Of a stretch of 64,000 nucleotides of DNA, positions 1 through 9,870 are shown piece by piece; the stretch's first letter is position 1; each line of letters begins with the position of its first letter. Source of the stretch: Adiantum capillus-veneris (lineage: Eukaryota; Streptophyta; Polypodiopsida; Polypodiales; Pteridaceae); NCBI GenBank assembly GCA_014529385.2, contig CM043962.1, positions 46,107,098 through 46,171,097 of the forward strand, written 5' to 3'. Made by a program: the position numbers and the translations under genes. The notes under the pieces were generated by a model. The model saw only the letters and a program-made list of their open reading frames with translations, searched no databases and was not told the origin of the DNA.

Positions 1-3000
1 CCACCAAATGGTCAAGTCATGTTTGTGGCCGGCTGCTACATTCCTCACTATGACTCCAACTTTTATGCTCGCTTGAATATGGATAGAGATCAGCCCTTTG
101 TTGAATTAGAGGAAGACATTGCTCATTACAAGGATCAAGGTGAAGTCATTGTTTTTGGAGACATGAATGCTCGCACAAATATGTTACAACACGACACACA
201 ACAAGTCGACATGCCGCATGTATCAAGAAGAGTGGATGACTCATACATGTATAATCGAAGTTCTAATGATGCAAAAGAAGTGGATCACTATGGAAAGTCA
301 CTTCTACATATGTGCAATAGTACCGGAATGCTCATTGCAAATGGTGTATCTCTATGGCAAGGCACCAATGACTTTACATGTAGAAAGCACAATGGTGCTA
401 GCGTGATTGACTATATGTTGTTCTCAGAAGCCACTCTAGAATGCATACAAAGCTTTACACTTGGTGAATGGAATCCGGAATCGGATCATAGGATGTTATG
501 TATTGACCTCAAGTGTGGTAAACGGCCCGAGCATGTAGCCTCCAATCATGATGTGAATCATTTGTACCTACGTCTAGACTTCAAACGAGCACTTATATAT
601 GCTGATATGGTGGACCAAATGTTAAGCATGATAGAGCACCAAGGGAGCCCAACATTAGAATGCAAGTGGAAAGTTTTCAAAGAAGTAATTTTCTCTTGTG
701 CGAAGGAATGCTTTTCGGTGAAACACATGTCTTGCAAAAGGTCTGAGAAGGGTAGCACCAAGAAGAAATGGTTTGACATGGAATGTAGTCAAGCCCGAAA
801 ACACTTGCTAAGATTGGATGCAATCAAAGACAAGGAAGTTTACTTGGAATGTTCACACACATACAAAGCACTTGTTCAAAAGAAGAGGAGAAGGTGGGAA
901 GTCGAAAAACAACTTCTTTTAGCACAAGAGAAAGCACATGCATGTGGCAAGTTTTGGCAAAATCTAAAAGGCAAGCGCGTTGAGAGCTTTGGTGACTTGA
1001 CTCTTGAGGATATGTATATGCATTGTAAGAACCTCTATGAGCAACCCAATGTTGATAAGATGGAGGGTTGTAGCTCCCTTCCATTTATGTCTCCCTTCTT
1101 TACCATTGAAGATGTATGCCGCGCGCTTGAGAAACTTGCTACTCGCAAGGCAGGTGACCTTCAAGGTGTCAAGGCTGAAATGATTAAATGGACAAGCAAG
1201 AAAACACGATATTGGATATGCGATATGTTTAACCTTGCACTTCAGTATGGCATGCCTCATGATTGGAGTGCAAATTGGATCAAACCTTTGCACAAAGGAG
1301 GAGATGTAAACAATGTGAACAACTATCGCACTATAATGGTTGGTTCTTTGATGGCAAAGTTATTTGGATGTATCATGGAGATGAAGATAAGTGAATGGGC
1401 TGAAAAGAATGGCAAACGTGCGCTTGGCCAAGCAGGTTTTCGAAAGCATCATAGCACTATTGATCACCTTGTCACTCTTCGAGTTCTTATGGAAGCGTCT
1501 CGATTGAAAGGAAAAAAGTTGTATTGTTGCTTTGTGGATTTCAAGAAAGCTTTTGACATGGTACCGCGAGGAAATCTTTGGAGACGTATGCAAAGCCTTC
1601 AAGTGCCGAGAGAATTTATGCATGCTGTCTTTCGCATCTACCAAAAAGTGATATGTCGATTACGTATGGGAGATGGAATTTCAGAATTTTTTGCAAGCAC
1701 TATTGGTGTCAAACAAGGATGCCCACTTTCCCCAACCCTCTTTGGGCTACTCATTGATGAATTGGAATACATGGTTCTTGATTTTATGCAGCAAGAAGGC
1801 ATAGAAGAGGTTAAGATTGGAAATGCGGTGATCATGCTTTTGCTTTATGCCGATGATGTAGTGCTCTTGGCACATACCTTAGAAGATGCACAAAAGCTTA
1901 TGAGTGTCTTGGAACGCTTTTGCCTACATAGGGGGGTGATCGTGAATGGATCCAAAACCAAGGTTATGCTTGTAAAGACCCTCAATGACGAAAATCCATG
2001 CATTGTATACAACAATGAGAAACTTGAAGTGGTAGATCACTTCAAGTACCTTGGCCTTGAGGTTCCATCCAATCATAAATGGAAGGATTGTGCAATGCGT
2101 CGCTTGGAAGCCGGAAAGAGGGCTTATTATGCATTTGAGAACATGTGCAATGCAGGAGAGATCAAGTGTTGGGCTCTCAAAAAGTACCTCTTTGACACAT
2201 TGGTGACACCGGTGCTTCTTTATGGAGTGGAGGTGTGGGGTGGAAGCATCGGGAAGTCTACTTGGAAAGAGTTTGAGAATGTCCAAAAGCGTTTTCTCAC
2301 CAACTTTCTCCAAGTCAAGACACAAACACCCTACATGCTCTTACTTCTTGAGTCCGGATCGCTTCCCATTGAGGTCTTGGGCATGGAAAGAGTTGTGGAG
2401 TACATGCGTAAGACACAACGTAGCCCTTTGCATCGACTTCCTAGAATCGCATATGAAGCAAGTCAAAAGGTTCAAAAGACATGCAAGAGCAAAATACTAA
2501 GTTCGGGGTGGATGCTTGATATCAAGAAATGGTTTGGAAGATGGGATGCATGTCACTTGGTCAAGGATGCGTCGATCGACTCCCAAGTTAATGAGGCCTT
2601 CTTACAACACCAATGTATCATGGCTTGGGAGAAATCCGGAGGTTCTCGCTTCAGCCATTACACCACACACGTTGCCCCAAACTACAAATCTCTCTTCTTC
2701 TCGGAACGAGGTAACCGAACCCATTCCTACATCCTTGAGCCCATCCCGTTGAGTGCGATCCGCACCATTGCCTCCATTCGTCTTAGCTCCCATTCTCTAC
2801 GCTGCGAGACAGGACGTTGGGGCACTGGCGAGGAGTGTCATCGACTTTGCACCTTATGCCCTCGTCAAGTGCGAGAGAGTGAGTACCACACACTACTTGA
2901 GTGCTCAGCTTTTGACCACATTAGGTCCTCTTTTCCCCATATATTCAGCCATGAGCTCTCCCTACATACCTTCCTCTCCCAACCACGATGTGGACTCTCT

Positions 3001-3069
3001 ATTGCGACGCTCATTTCAGCCATTTTTGAGCATCGAGAGTCACTTATGAACTCCACTCACACCACGTGA
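1..3069 (+). CDS. LINE endonuclease-reverse transcriptase polyprotein (5' partial)
   Basis: One uninterrupted frame from the window edge to the TGA at 3067-3069; the first ATG seen, at 19, is internal because codons upstream of it are open. Counting from that ATG, the endonuclease end shows VFGDMNART near residue 45 and the SDH motif at about 155-157. The reverse transcriptase shows FVDFKKAFD near 505, GVKQGCPLSPTLFG, and YADDVV near 610. The C terminus has a C-x2-C-x8-H-x4-C motif near 945-965, as in many LINE ORF2 proteins. Known role: nick target DNA and copy the element RNA at the nick. The N-terminal part of the endonuclease lies outside the window. No stop or frameshift is seen, so this copy may be recently active or young. 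Confidence 0.92.
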   Translation, partial: PPNGQVMFVAGCYIPHYDSNFYARLNMDRDQPFVELEEDIAHYKDQGEVIVFGDMNARTNMLQHDTQQVDMPHVSRRVDDSYMYNRSSNDAKEVDHYGKSLLHMCNSTGMLIANGVSLWQGTNDFTCRKHNGASVIDYMLFSEATLECIQSFTLGEWNPESDHRMLCIDLKCGKRPEHVASNHDVNHLYLRLDFKRALIYADMVDQMLSMIEHQGSPTLECKWKVFKEVIFSCAKECFSVKHMSCKRSEKGSTKKKWFDMECSQARKHLLRLDAIKDKEVYLECSHTYKALVQKKRRRWEVEKQLLLAQEKAHACGKFWQNLKGKRVESFGDLTLEDMYMHCKNLYEQPNVDKMEGCSSLPFMSPFFTIEDVCRALEKLATRKAGDLQGVKAEMIKWTSKKTRYWICDMFNLALQYGMPHDWSANWIKPLHKGGDVNNVNNYRTIMVGSLMAKLFGCIMEMKISEWAEKNGKRALGQAGFRKHHSTIDHLVTLRVLMEASRLKGKKLYCCFVDFKKAFDMVPRGNLWRRMQSLQVPREFMHAVFRIYQKVICRLRMGDGISEFFASTIGVKQGCPLSPTLFGLLIDELEYMVLDFMQQEGIEEVKIGNAVIMLLLYADDVVLLAHTLEDAQKLMSVLERFCLHRGVIVNGSKTKVMLVKTLNDENPCIVYNNEKLEVVDHFKYLGLEVPSNHKWKDCAMRRLEAGKRAYYAFENMCNAGEIKCWALKKYLFDTLVTPVLLYGVEVWGGSIGKSTWKEFENVQKRFLTNFLQVKTQTPYMLLLLESGSLPIEVLGMERVVEYMRKTQRSPLHRLPRIAYEASQKVQKTCKSKILSSGWMLDIKKWFGRWDACHLVKDASIDSQVNEAFLQHQCIMAWEKSGGSRFSHYTTHVAPNYKSLFFSERGNRTHSYILEPIPLSAIRTIASIRLSSHSLRCETGRWGTGEECHRLCTLCPRQVRESEYHTLLECSAFDHIRSSFPHIFSHELSLHTFLSQPRCGLSIATLISAIFEHRESLMNSTHTT

Positions 3070-3123
3070 CATGTTCATTTGGTCCCATAGGTCATATTTG
3101 ACCTCCCAGGACGATAATAGAAC

Positions 3124-3141
3124 TATCTATCTATCTATCTA

Positions 3142-3223
<82 letters not shown>
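3124..3223. repeat. (CTAT)n then (CT)n microsatellite at LINE 3' end
   Basis: About five CTAT units run into about 38 CT units. The tract starts 54 bp after the LINE stop codon and is taken as the element tail or a repeat grown from it. Confidence 0.95.
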
Positions 3224-3227
<4 letters not shown>

Positions 3228-3469
3228 CCAAAGGCGCGCGTAGAGAGCCATACCCGTAGTGCATGTGTCTATGCGCGCCATTAGTACTGTCCATTGAGTA
3301 GAGAGAGAGAGAGAGAGTATGGGTGTGTTATTTTACCCTATACTAACGGCGGGCGGACGTGCTTGTTGAGGTTAAAAAAGTGGTCCATGCGCGCCTTTAG
3401 TAATGTGGATTCTCTCTTTATCTCTCTCTCTCTCTCTCTCTCTCTAGTTATATATGCTAAGCTATAGAA

Positions 3470-3509
<40 letters not shown>

Positions 3510-3562
3510 GATTCATAGAAAGAGAGAAGGGGATTGAGACTCTTCTTTTGGTGTACAGTAAG
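3224..3562 (+). promoter_or_regulatory. Putative promoter/5' leader of the H3-protease-phosphatase gene
   Basis: About 340 bp between the LINE tail and the ATG at 3563. It holds two copies of a GCGCGCC-(A/T)TTAGTA motif (near 3274 and 3390), a GAGA tract near 3300, a CT tract at about 3421-3446 and a GA tract at about 3471-3503, 60 bp before the start codon. CT/GA tracts near plant transcription starts are common and can bind GAGA-binding factors. No clear TATA box was identified. The role is inferred from position only. Confidence 0.4.
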
Positions 3563-3985
3563 ATGGCTAGAACAAAAGCCACTGCAAGGAAGGCAGGCAA
3601 GGGTCCAGGATTAGCATCGAAAGCAAGTGGTAGATCTGCAACCCCAAAGAAAAGAGTTGGAAAACCAAATAAAATTCTGAAAGGGCCAAGGATGAAGAAG
3701 CTGCAAACCTGCATGGGACTTTTCAGAGAAATCAGAAAGGCACAGAAATGTGTAGATTTATGCATACCAAAGCTGCCCTTCCAGAGGATGGTGAGGTCCA
3801 TATGTGATGAAGCTACCTGGGGCACCAAAAGGTGGAAGGTGGTGGCATTAATGGCTCTACAGGAAGCAGCAGAGGACTTCCTACTGGAGTACTTCAGTGA
3901 CATGACCATTGTTGCAGCCCATGCCCACAGGGTTACTATAATGGACAAAGATAGTGAGACATTGAAAAGAATAAGGTGGAGGTAT
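3563..3985 (+). other. Histone H3-like domain within the fusion gene
   Basis: All of this lies in exon 1. The tail matches the H3 N terminus for Lys4, Thr6, Arg8 and Lys9, and the histone fold keeps the H3 alpha-1, alpha-2 and alpha-3 signatures. CENH3-like traits are IP in alpha-1, the extra loop-1 residue, RW before alpha-2, and EAAEDFL followed by FSDM. The tail between Lys9 and the fold is rewritten and the alpha-N region is not canonical. Whether it can pair with H4 is unknown. Confidence 0.85.
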
Positions 3986-6299
3986 GACAAACTGCTGGTC
4001 CCCAATGTCTGCAAGGATAAGAAAATGAGGGAAATTTTGTTATACCCCCCGGAGCTAGTGCCACAGCTCACAGTTGTAGATGTCACACATGATGTGAATA
4101 CAAGGGCAAGGGCAGACACTATTGCTTGCCAAACAGAGGAAATGAGGGAAGCAGAGCTTAAGGAGAAAGCAAAAGTAGCAGTGGAGTCCCAAAAACAAAC
4201 AGAGTGCAATGTGACCGTGTCTATAGAGGCAATGAATCAAGAAACTCTACTTTCAATGAAGAATGGTTTGCTTGCAGAGATACCATTTGTAGATGGAACC
4301 AGAAAGCTAGCTCTGGAAAAGGTGGACATTGATTTATTGCAGAATCCAGATGCTCAGATTTCAGACACAATTATCTATGCTTGTCTTAAGTAAGTGTTAC
4401 TATCTTGCTAGCTTTGAAAACTCAGATAATAGGTTTGCTAACTCAGGTAGAGTCTCTGCAGCCTGATCAAAAGTCAACTCCCATTGCACACTCACACAGA
4501 GGTGTTTCTCCTTGATCCACAAATGTCTGTAATTATTAGACAAAAGAATAGTCCATCTGGGACCTTTGAGAGCTGGTTTCTCCACTGTGCTATGCTGGAA
4601 GTTACTGTGATCATCTTCCCATATGAGAACAACCATCATTGGAGTCTCATATGCCTTGATGTTGACCAACCAGCAGTGTGGGTGTTCAATTCAATAAAAG
4701 GAACCCACCCTGAAATTAGGCTGTAAGTGTTTTGAATCAGAAAGTGTTTATTATAGATATACATGTAAATTTGAAGCCTCATGCTAACATCTTGACATTG
4801 CTTTGTGCAGTTGTATAAAGAGGTTGTTGCTTGCCTATGGCAAGCTATGTGGAAGGTATGAACTATACAAGACCCCAATCAAAGAAGTACCTGTCCCAAA
4901 TCAAACCGATGGGAATTCTTGCGGCTGGAGATGTCTTGTCCATGCAGAATATGTCCTGCAAAGCTACTTTGCATTAAAACCTTTCATGACTAAGGTACCC
5001 ATTTGGCAATGCATTCAGTTAGTTTTGGTTTAGTCTATAAAAGAATTCTCATCATGTGGTCTTTCAATTTTGCAGAGTGCTTTAAAAAACTACACATATG
5101 ATTATTTGCAAAGATACCGGGTAAGTTTAATACAACACCTGCTTACTATGTCTAGCCCTAGAGAGCTTGAAGATAGCGGCTTGGATGAGCGCACTATTGA
5201 TCTTACAAAACATGACGTGCTACCACGACAAACCCCTACATCCGATACAGTGGAATCGCATCGGGCCGAGGGTGTCATATCAGCAGAAGATCAAAGAGTC
5301 GAGGATGAGGAAAGGACAAATGAGCATATGGAAGCTGCTAAGGTTCAACCGGAGGAGACAATGAAAGAGCCAAGTCATCCAGTGGAAGAGCCAAAAGAGC
5401 CTATGGCTGAAACCCAAGATGAGGAAAGCAGTCCTATAGATGAGCAAAAGGATATGGATGAGGAAAGCAGGCCTAGGGATGAGCAAAATGATATGTATGA
5501 GGCAAGCCGATCAACCTTGAATCAGGCAGAAAGGGCCATGGGGGAGACCCCTGATGAAGATTTGAATGATGACTATGAAGATAAAGCGGAGGAGAGCAAC
5601 AACGACATGAACACTACAGAGACCCAGTATGGACCCTTGCTACCTGTAGATACGGTTGTTCCGGTAATGTCTATTCAAGTATGACAAAATATGTTCAGCT
5701 TCTAACTACTTATATGTACTTGTCAACTTTTACAGAGGTTGATTATCTTGGACGTCAATGGATTGCTGCTGATGCGGGTGCCTCTCGGTGACAGAGGACC
5801 CTTTGAGGATTTGCAAACGTTTCGGATGGGAACTTGTCGAGTCGTGGTTCGTCCAGGAACCAAGGAATTTATTGAGTTTCTTCTTCCGCGCTTCAGAGGT
5901 TGCATATGGTCATCAATGCAAAGGCAAAACTTATCGCCACTAGTTGCAATAGTTTGCAGTGTATGCCAAGCTCACACGTCAGATTTTGCCTTTTTGTATG
6001 ATCAAAGAAAATGCGTTACCGTTGAGGGCCACTACCACCCTAAAAAACCAGGATTACCTCTTTTGTACAAACCGTTTAGCCAAATCGGTGTACCCTTTGA
6101 TGCAACTAATACACTACTAATTGATGATACTCCTGAAAAGGGAGAACTAAATCCGCCGGGAACAACTATCTCACCACCTTCTTTCGAGGGGCATTCCTTC
6201 GATTTTTACCTTGAAGACATTCTGATTCCATACTTACAGAAATTGTATCTCAGTCCATTGTTCACGGACGAGTTTGTACTTTCTAATGAATTAAGATGA
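3563..6299 (+). CDS. Histone H3-like / Ulp1 (C48) protease / FCP1-like phosphatase fusion protein, five exons
   Basis: Exons 3563-4389, 4462-4722, 4811-4994, 5076-5663 and 5736-6299 all have GT...AG introns and join in frame into 807 residues. Residues 1-140 are H3-like: tail ARTKATARK (K4 and K9 kept, S10 is Ala), then FREIRK, LPFQRMVR, MALQEAAEDFL and HRVTIM. Loop 1 is one residue longer than in canonical H3 and has RW, as in plant CENH3. Residues about 180-215 are charged and may be helical. Residues about 265-424 are a Ulp1/SENP protease: the ISDTIIYACL entry helix, HW at 335-336, Asn352 where the family usually has Asp, Gln394 and Cys400 in NQTDGNSCGW. Residues 425-620 are an acidic E/D/P-rich linker. 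Residues 621-800 are an FCP1/SCP-type HAD domain: LDVNGLL (Asp626; the second motif Asp is Asn628), RPGTKEFIEFL, IWSS, K732 and IDD at 749-751. Inferred role: a chromatin-associated SUMO/ubiquitin-like protease with a phosphatase-like domain. It could instead be cargo or a component of a mobile element. Confidence 0.85.
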
Positions 6300-6325
6300 T
6301 TCTTCTATCTGTCTTTGTCTTGTCT

Positions 6326-6328
<3 letters not shown>

Positions 6329-6367
<39 letters not shown>

Positions 6368-6387
6368 TAGAGAGAGAGAGAGAGAGA
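6329..6387. repeat. (AT)n-(GA)n microsatellite between convergent genes
   Basis: About 18 AT units followed by about 10 GA units, 30 bp past the stop of the fusion gene and inside the 3' intergenic space shared with the convergent minus-strand gene. Confidence 0.95.
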
Positions 6388-6570
6388 TTTGACGTGGTAA
6401 AGAAATGTATTTCAAGCACACTTTTTCACAGGGCACAATTGAAAAATGAGATCAATAAACTTCATGTCTTGAAAGTCATTTGTATACACTTGGGTTTACA
6501 AGAATATCTGTTACATTGACACTACTTCAACCCGACCATCCAACTCTTTGCACAAAATATCTTTTTCTCT

Positions 6571-7931
6571 TCACCGCATCACCTTACGGCCAGCTAAGAA
6601 AAAGGAAAAATCTGATAGTTCCTTGTCCATTGACTCTTCAATGATGTCATTTCGCAAATGCTGAAGACTGCATAGCTCCCTTATTGTAACCACCAATAGT
6701 AGGCCATGCTCTTTATCAATCACTTCCACATCCACAGTAGGATTATCTTCCAAACCTGCAGAAACCTGGTCCATAGGAATGTACTTACCGTTTAGCATTT
6801 GTGATCGCATATACCAAAATGAGAGTAACAATGATTGGCTTGCAATCATGTACTTGACAACTAGAGTATCAAGCGCGACCTCGCACCGTAAACCAATCTC
6901 TTCCTTTGCATACCATCCTTTGTCAAGAAGTTTGTCACAGGATGACTGCTGAAATGACTTGCACATGAACATAGTTTTTGTAACTCTGATGTTGTAGCTA
7001 TGAAACAACTCTATGAAGAGTGCAACGGGACAAAAGTTTGCAATTCTAACCAGTTTGGTAGGAATAGAGCTACATAGAGACCTTTGTATATCCTTGTAGA
7101 GCTTACTTCGCATTGCCTCCACCATTGTTTCCTCGGGAACTGGCCAGTCCACAGTGTTCCAATCGGTTGGTAGAGGCAGTTTCAGCAACATGCCATTCTT
7201 ATTCCCTGAGCTGAGTTGGTAAAAGTGGTCATAAAAAAAGATTCCCTCATCAGCCAATCTTTTGCTGCTCCTCTCTGAGTACTGTAGAGAACCAATATGG
7301 GCATGTACAACATGGAAGAGGCCTATTATGCACTCCACAGGCTCCCATTGCTCATAAGAAGAGGGATAAACATTTGCAATATATATAAGAAGAGTTAAAC
7401 TAAGAGTATCAATAAGTACAAATGACAAATCTAATGTAATTGAGTTGTGAAGAGTAGAGACATTACTCATAACAAGCGGGAGAAACATTGCAAAATATAT
7501 AAGAAAAGTTATAATGAGAGTATCAGTAAGTTCACATGTCAAGAGTACTTACAATTGCAACGTGGTTGATGTATATCTGATACATTTCCACCGTTTGCTA
7601 TCACCTCTGGATGGGTAAACACATGCTGAACAAGAACTTCCTTTACAGATCTTTTGCCGATCTCAACTTTGAAATCCAACACCCTGGCCTTCCATGCTGA
7701 GCGGTAAACGTTGATACCACTAGACCTCTTGGGTCTTCTTGGTTGCATGAGGACCCATGAACCTTTGTTTATCCTTTGTCCAACCCATTTGTTGTCTGCA
7801 CTTATTGAAGCTGGTATTGTAATTGAGGATATGCTACTACTTGGCCTTCTAGGCAAAGTGCCGTTGTTGTTTGTTGGTGTGAGAGACAATAAACACCTTG
7901 AGGCTCTTGGGCGAGAAGACGTGGATGCCAT
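6571..7931 (-). CDS. Unrecognised two-exon gene convergent with the H3 fusion gene
   Basis: Exon 1 runs from the ATG at 7931 down to 7553, where a clear GTAAGT donor follows (plus 7547-7552). The only acceptor that keeps frame is at plus 7431-7432, so exon 2 would be 7430-6571; this boundary is uncertain because a tandem duplication lies there. Exon 1 (126 codons) has a Ser/Pro/Arg-rich start, then WVGQRINKGSWVLMQP and a stretch with YRSAWKARVLDF and VKEVLVQHVFTHPEVI, possibly a small beta-barrel reader-type fold (inference). Exon 2 has a conserved-looking middle (FFYDHFYQ, LPLPTDWNTVDWPVP) and a C terminus, LLVVTIRELCSLQHLRNDI then FSFFLAGRKV, that resembles a beta-grasp fold (inference). 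The frame ends at a TGA (plus 6571-6573); the next 19 sense codons to the TAA at plus 6511 continue the beta-grasp-like pattern, so the TGA may be a recent nonsense change. Function is unknown. Confidence 0.6.
7346..7530. repeat. 70-bp direct duplication around the intron/exon 2 junction
   Basis: Segments 7346-7416 and 7461-7530 are direct repeats (roughly 80% identical, by eye), offset by 115 bp. Both carry the pyrimidine-rich stretch expected just before a 3' splice site of the minus-strand gene, so the acceptor region appears to have been duplicated. Confidence 0.75.
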
Positions 7932-8239
7932 AACTCTCAGAGAAAAGCTTTAGTGGAGGGAGATTCACTTTGAAAGCATTCTAATGGAGGGAAAGTGTTT
8001 TAAAATTCCAATATCTTGTGCGGGCTTAATGGTCACCCTCCAGTACGTTAATGACCATGAGAGAATATCAGACGTGGGACCACACGCAAGCACCTAAAAG
8101 CTCGGTAAAAGGAAGGAAATTACTATGCTACAATCCTAGTTTCGTGAAAGTTTTATGCTATTTTCCTATTTTTTGAGTCTTTCCAGGTACTTTCCTACGT
8201 AACGTAGCCTTCATGCTCATTGGACGCGCTCTATTTTTC
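7932..8239. other. Upstream region of the minus-strand gene; no gene seen
   Basis: Contains the likely promoter of the minus-strand gene. Nothing else recognisable. No terminal inverted repeat partner for the region before 3563 was found by eye. Confidence 0.4.
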
Positions 8240-9870
8240 TCTCTCTTCATATGGCCCTCCAAATGACCTCCGAAATTTCCTAATGCCTCTACCACCTGAC
8301 AAAATTACCTAATTGTGTTCCCATCTGTTAAGAGATGATACACCTCTATTCCATGCATCTGAGAAGCCCATCGTTCATAGAGTGCCCTCCAAAAAGTCCC
8401 ATTCAACTCTATCGTAGGCCTTCTCAAAATCGAGAAGAAGTATAACTAGATTCTCACCACGAGGGCGTGCAAGGGTACAAGTCTTCTAGAAAGTGAAGAT
8501 GTTGTCAAGGATACTACGCTCCTTGACAAAACCTGTCTGTGTACCATGTATGATGCTCTCTAGAGGTGGTTGGATCCTCAAATTCAGATCCTTGGCAGAA
8601 TTTTATAGGTTGAGGTTAGGATGGTGATGCAACGCCACTATTGAATCTCATCCAAGGAGCCAACCTCTTTGGGAATGAGGTAAATCAAGCATTCACTCAT
8701 GCTGTCATGCATCTTTTCTGTGTGTATGATGTACTAAAAATCGTTGCAAAGATTTGAGCCAAGTAATTCTAGTACTCTAAGAAAAAGCTGGGAGTCAAGC
8801 TATCCTCACCTAGATAGCTACCATGGAGAAGTTCTCTCAGGGATGTGTGGAGCTCCTCTAACTAAAGAGGAAGCTCAAGACTTTGGCGCATCTCTTGAGT
8901 CACAAGACAAGGCATCTGTGCCCACACATGCTCTCTACATGCATCCTGACGCTCTGATTGAGGCTCTGCTAACAACAGGTCACAATAAAAATTGATGGAA
9001 ACTATGCGCATGTCCTCTGGCTTTGAAACATCTGACCCGTCAAGTCTCCTTATCTAGCTGACCTCGACATGCACCTATCGGGGCCCCAGTGTCTCAAAGA
9101 AATCCCTATCACTTTGTCACCCACTTGAGTCCACTAAGATGCCTGTCAATGAAAAGCAAACTCCTGCCGCGTCTCCTCTGTGCTGGCAAGCCTGCTACAA
9201 CTTTTGCTGCAACCAAGGATTATCTAGGTGATGCTGTTGCATCCTCTACAAGGAAGCAACACCTGTTGGAGACGCTTCTCCTCCTCTCTTGTTGCAGCCA
9301 GGTGCGGCCGTAGACTCCTAGAGAAATAGCTGACTAAGCTGAGCAAGTCTAGAGGCCACTTTGTCAGCAAGAGAGCCCTACAAGTCTAAGCCCTCTGTCC
9401 AAAGATCCACCACCTGCTCTCTGAGCGCAGAGTCTAGCAAGACCCTCTGAGGGATGCAAAGCATCATGCTCCCCCTCCTCTGTCTATCTATCACTGCTAT
9501 GAGGATCACTGGTGTATGGTCCAAAAAAGAGGTCCCAGCCAGAATGCAAACTGACCCACCCAAGTCACAAAAAAGTTCACTACTGTAGAAGCAATATATC
9601 CAAGATAGATTCACTTCTCCCACTCTACGGTCCGAATGAGAGAAGGCCTCACAAAGCTAGAATGCTGCCACACATCTGAGACCCATAGAGTCATACATAA
9701 CCTCTCCCAAGCTGCCAACTCAACTCCATGCAAAGAAGTATGGCTACCTCCAATCCTACCATAGAAGGGTCCTCCAACATGTTGAAGTCACTCCAAATGC
9801 ACCATTGCTCTGCCTACAACAGAGACTCTACAATATGGGACCAAAACTCTGCACGTGCGCTCTCCACATT
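8240..9870 (-). mobile_element. Decayed LINE (L1-like), antisense, 5' end cut by CACTA
   Basis: Read on the minus strand. The endonuclease region near 9850-9550 gives FWSHIVESLL then W-I/C-W-x-DFNMLEDPSMVG, like the EN motif GDFNM. The RT part near 8700-8330 gives WRCITILTSTYKI, a QT-G-V-x-RSILDNI-like stretch, and LLDFEKAYDRVEWDFLEGTL. Frames are broken by many stops and shifts, so it is an old, dead copy. The higher-numbered end stops exactly at the CACTA terminus at 9871, so the start of the endonuclease has been separated from it. Confidence 0.8.

Larger units (their letters stand above)
1..3223 (+). mobile_element. LINE (non-LTR retrotransposon), 3' part
   Basis: A non-LTR retrotransposon entering from the left window edge. 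It keeps the end of an APE-type endonuclease, a full reverse transcriptase, a C-terminal zinc-binding motif, the stop codon, a 54-bp trailer and a simple-repeat tail of CTAT units passing into a long CT tract. Ending in a short tandem repeat rather than poly(A) is known for several LINE clades. The single long frame suggests a fairly recent copy. The clade is not assigned. Confidence 0.9.

Noticed and set aside
3563-6299. Polinton or giant-virus origin for the Ulp1-bearing gene
   Set aside because: The C48 protease also occurs in Polintons and large DNA viruses, but there is no polymerase B, integrase, ATPase or capsid gene nearby. The gene has four spliceosomal introns and plant-like FCP1 features.
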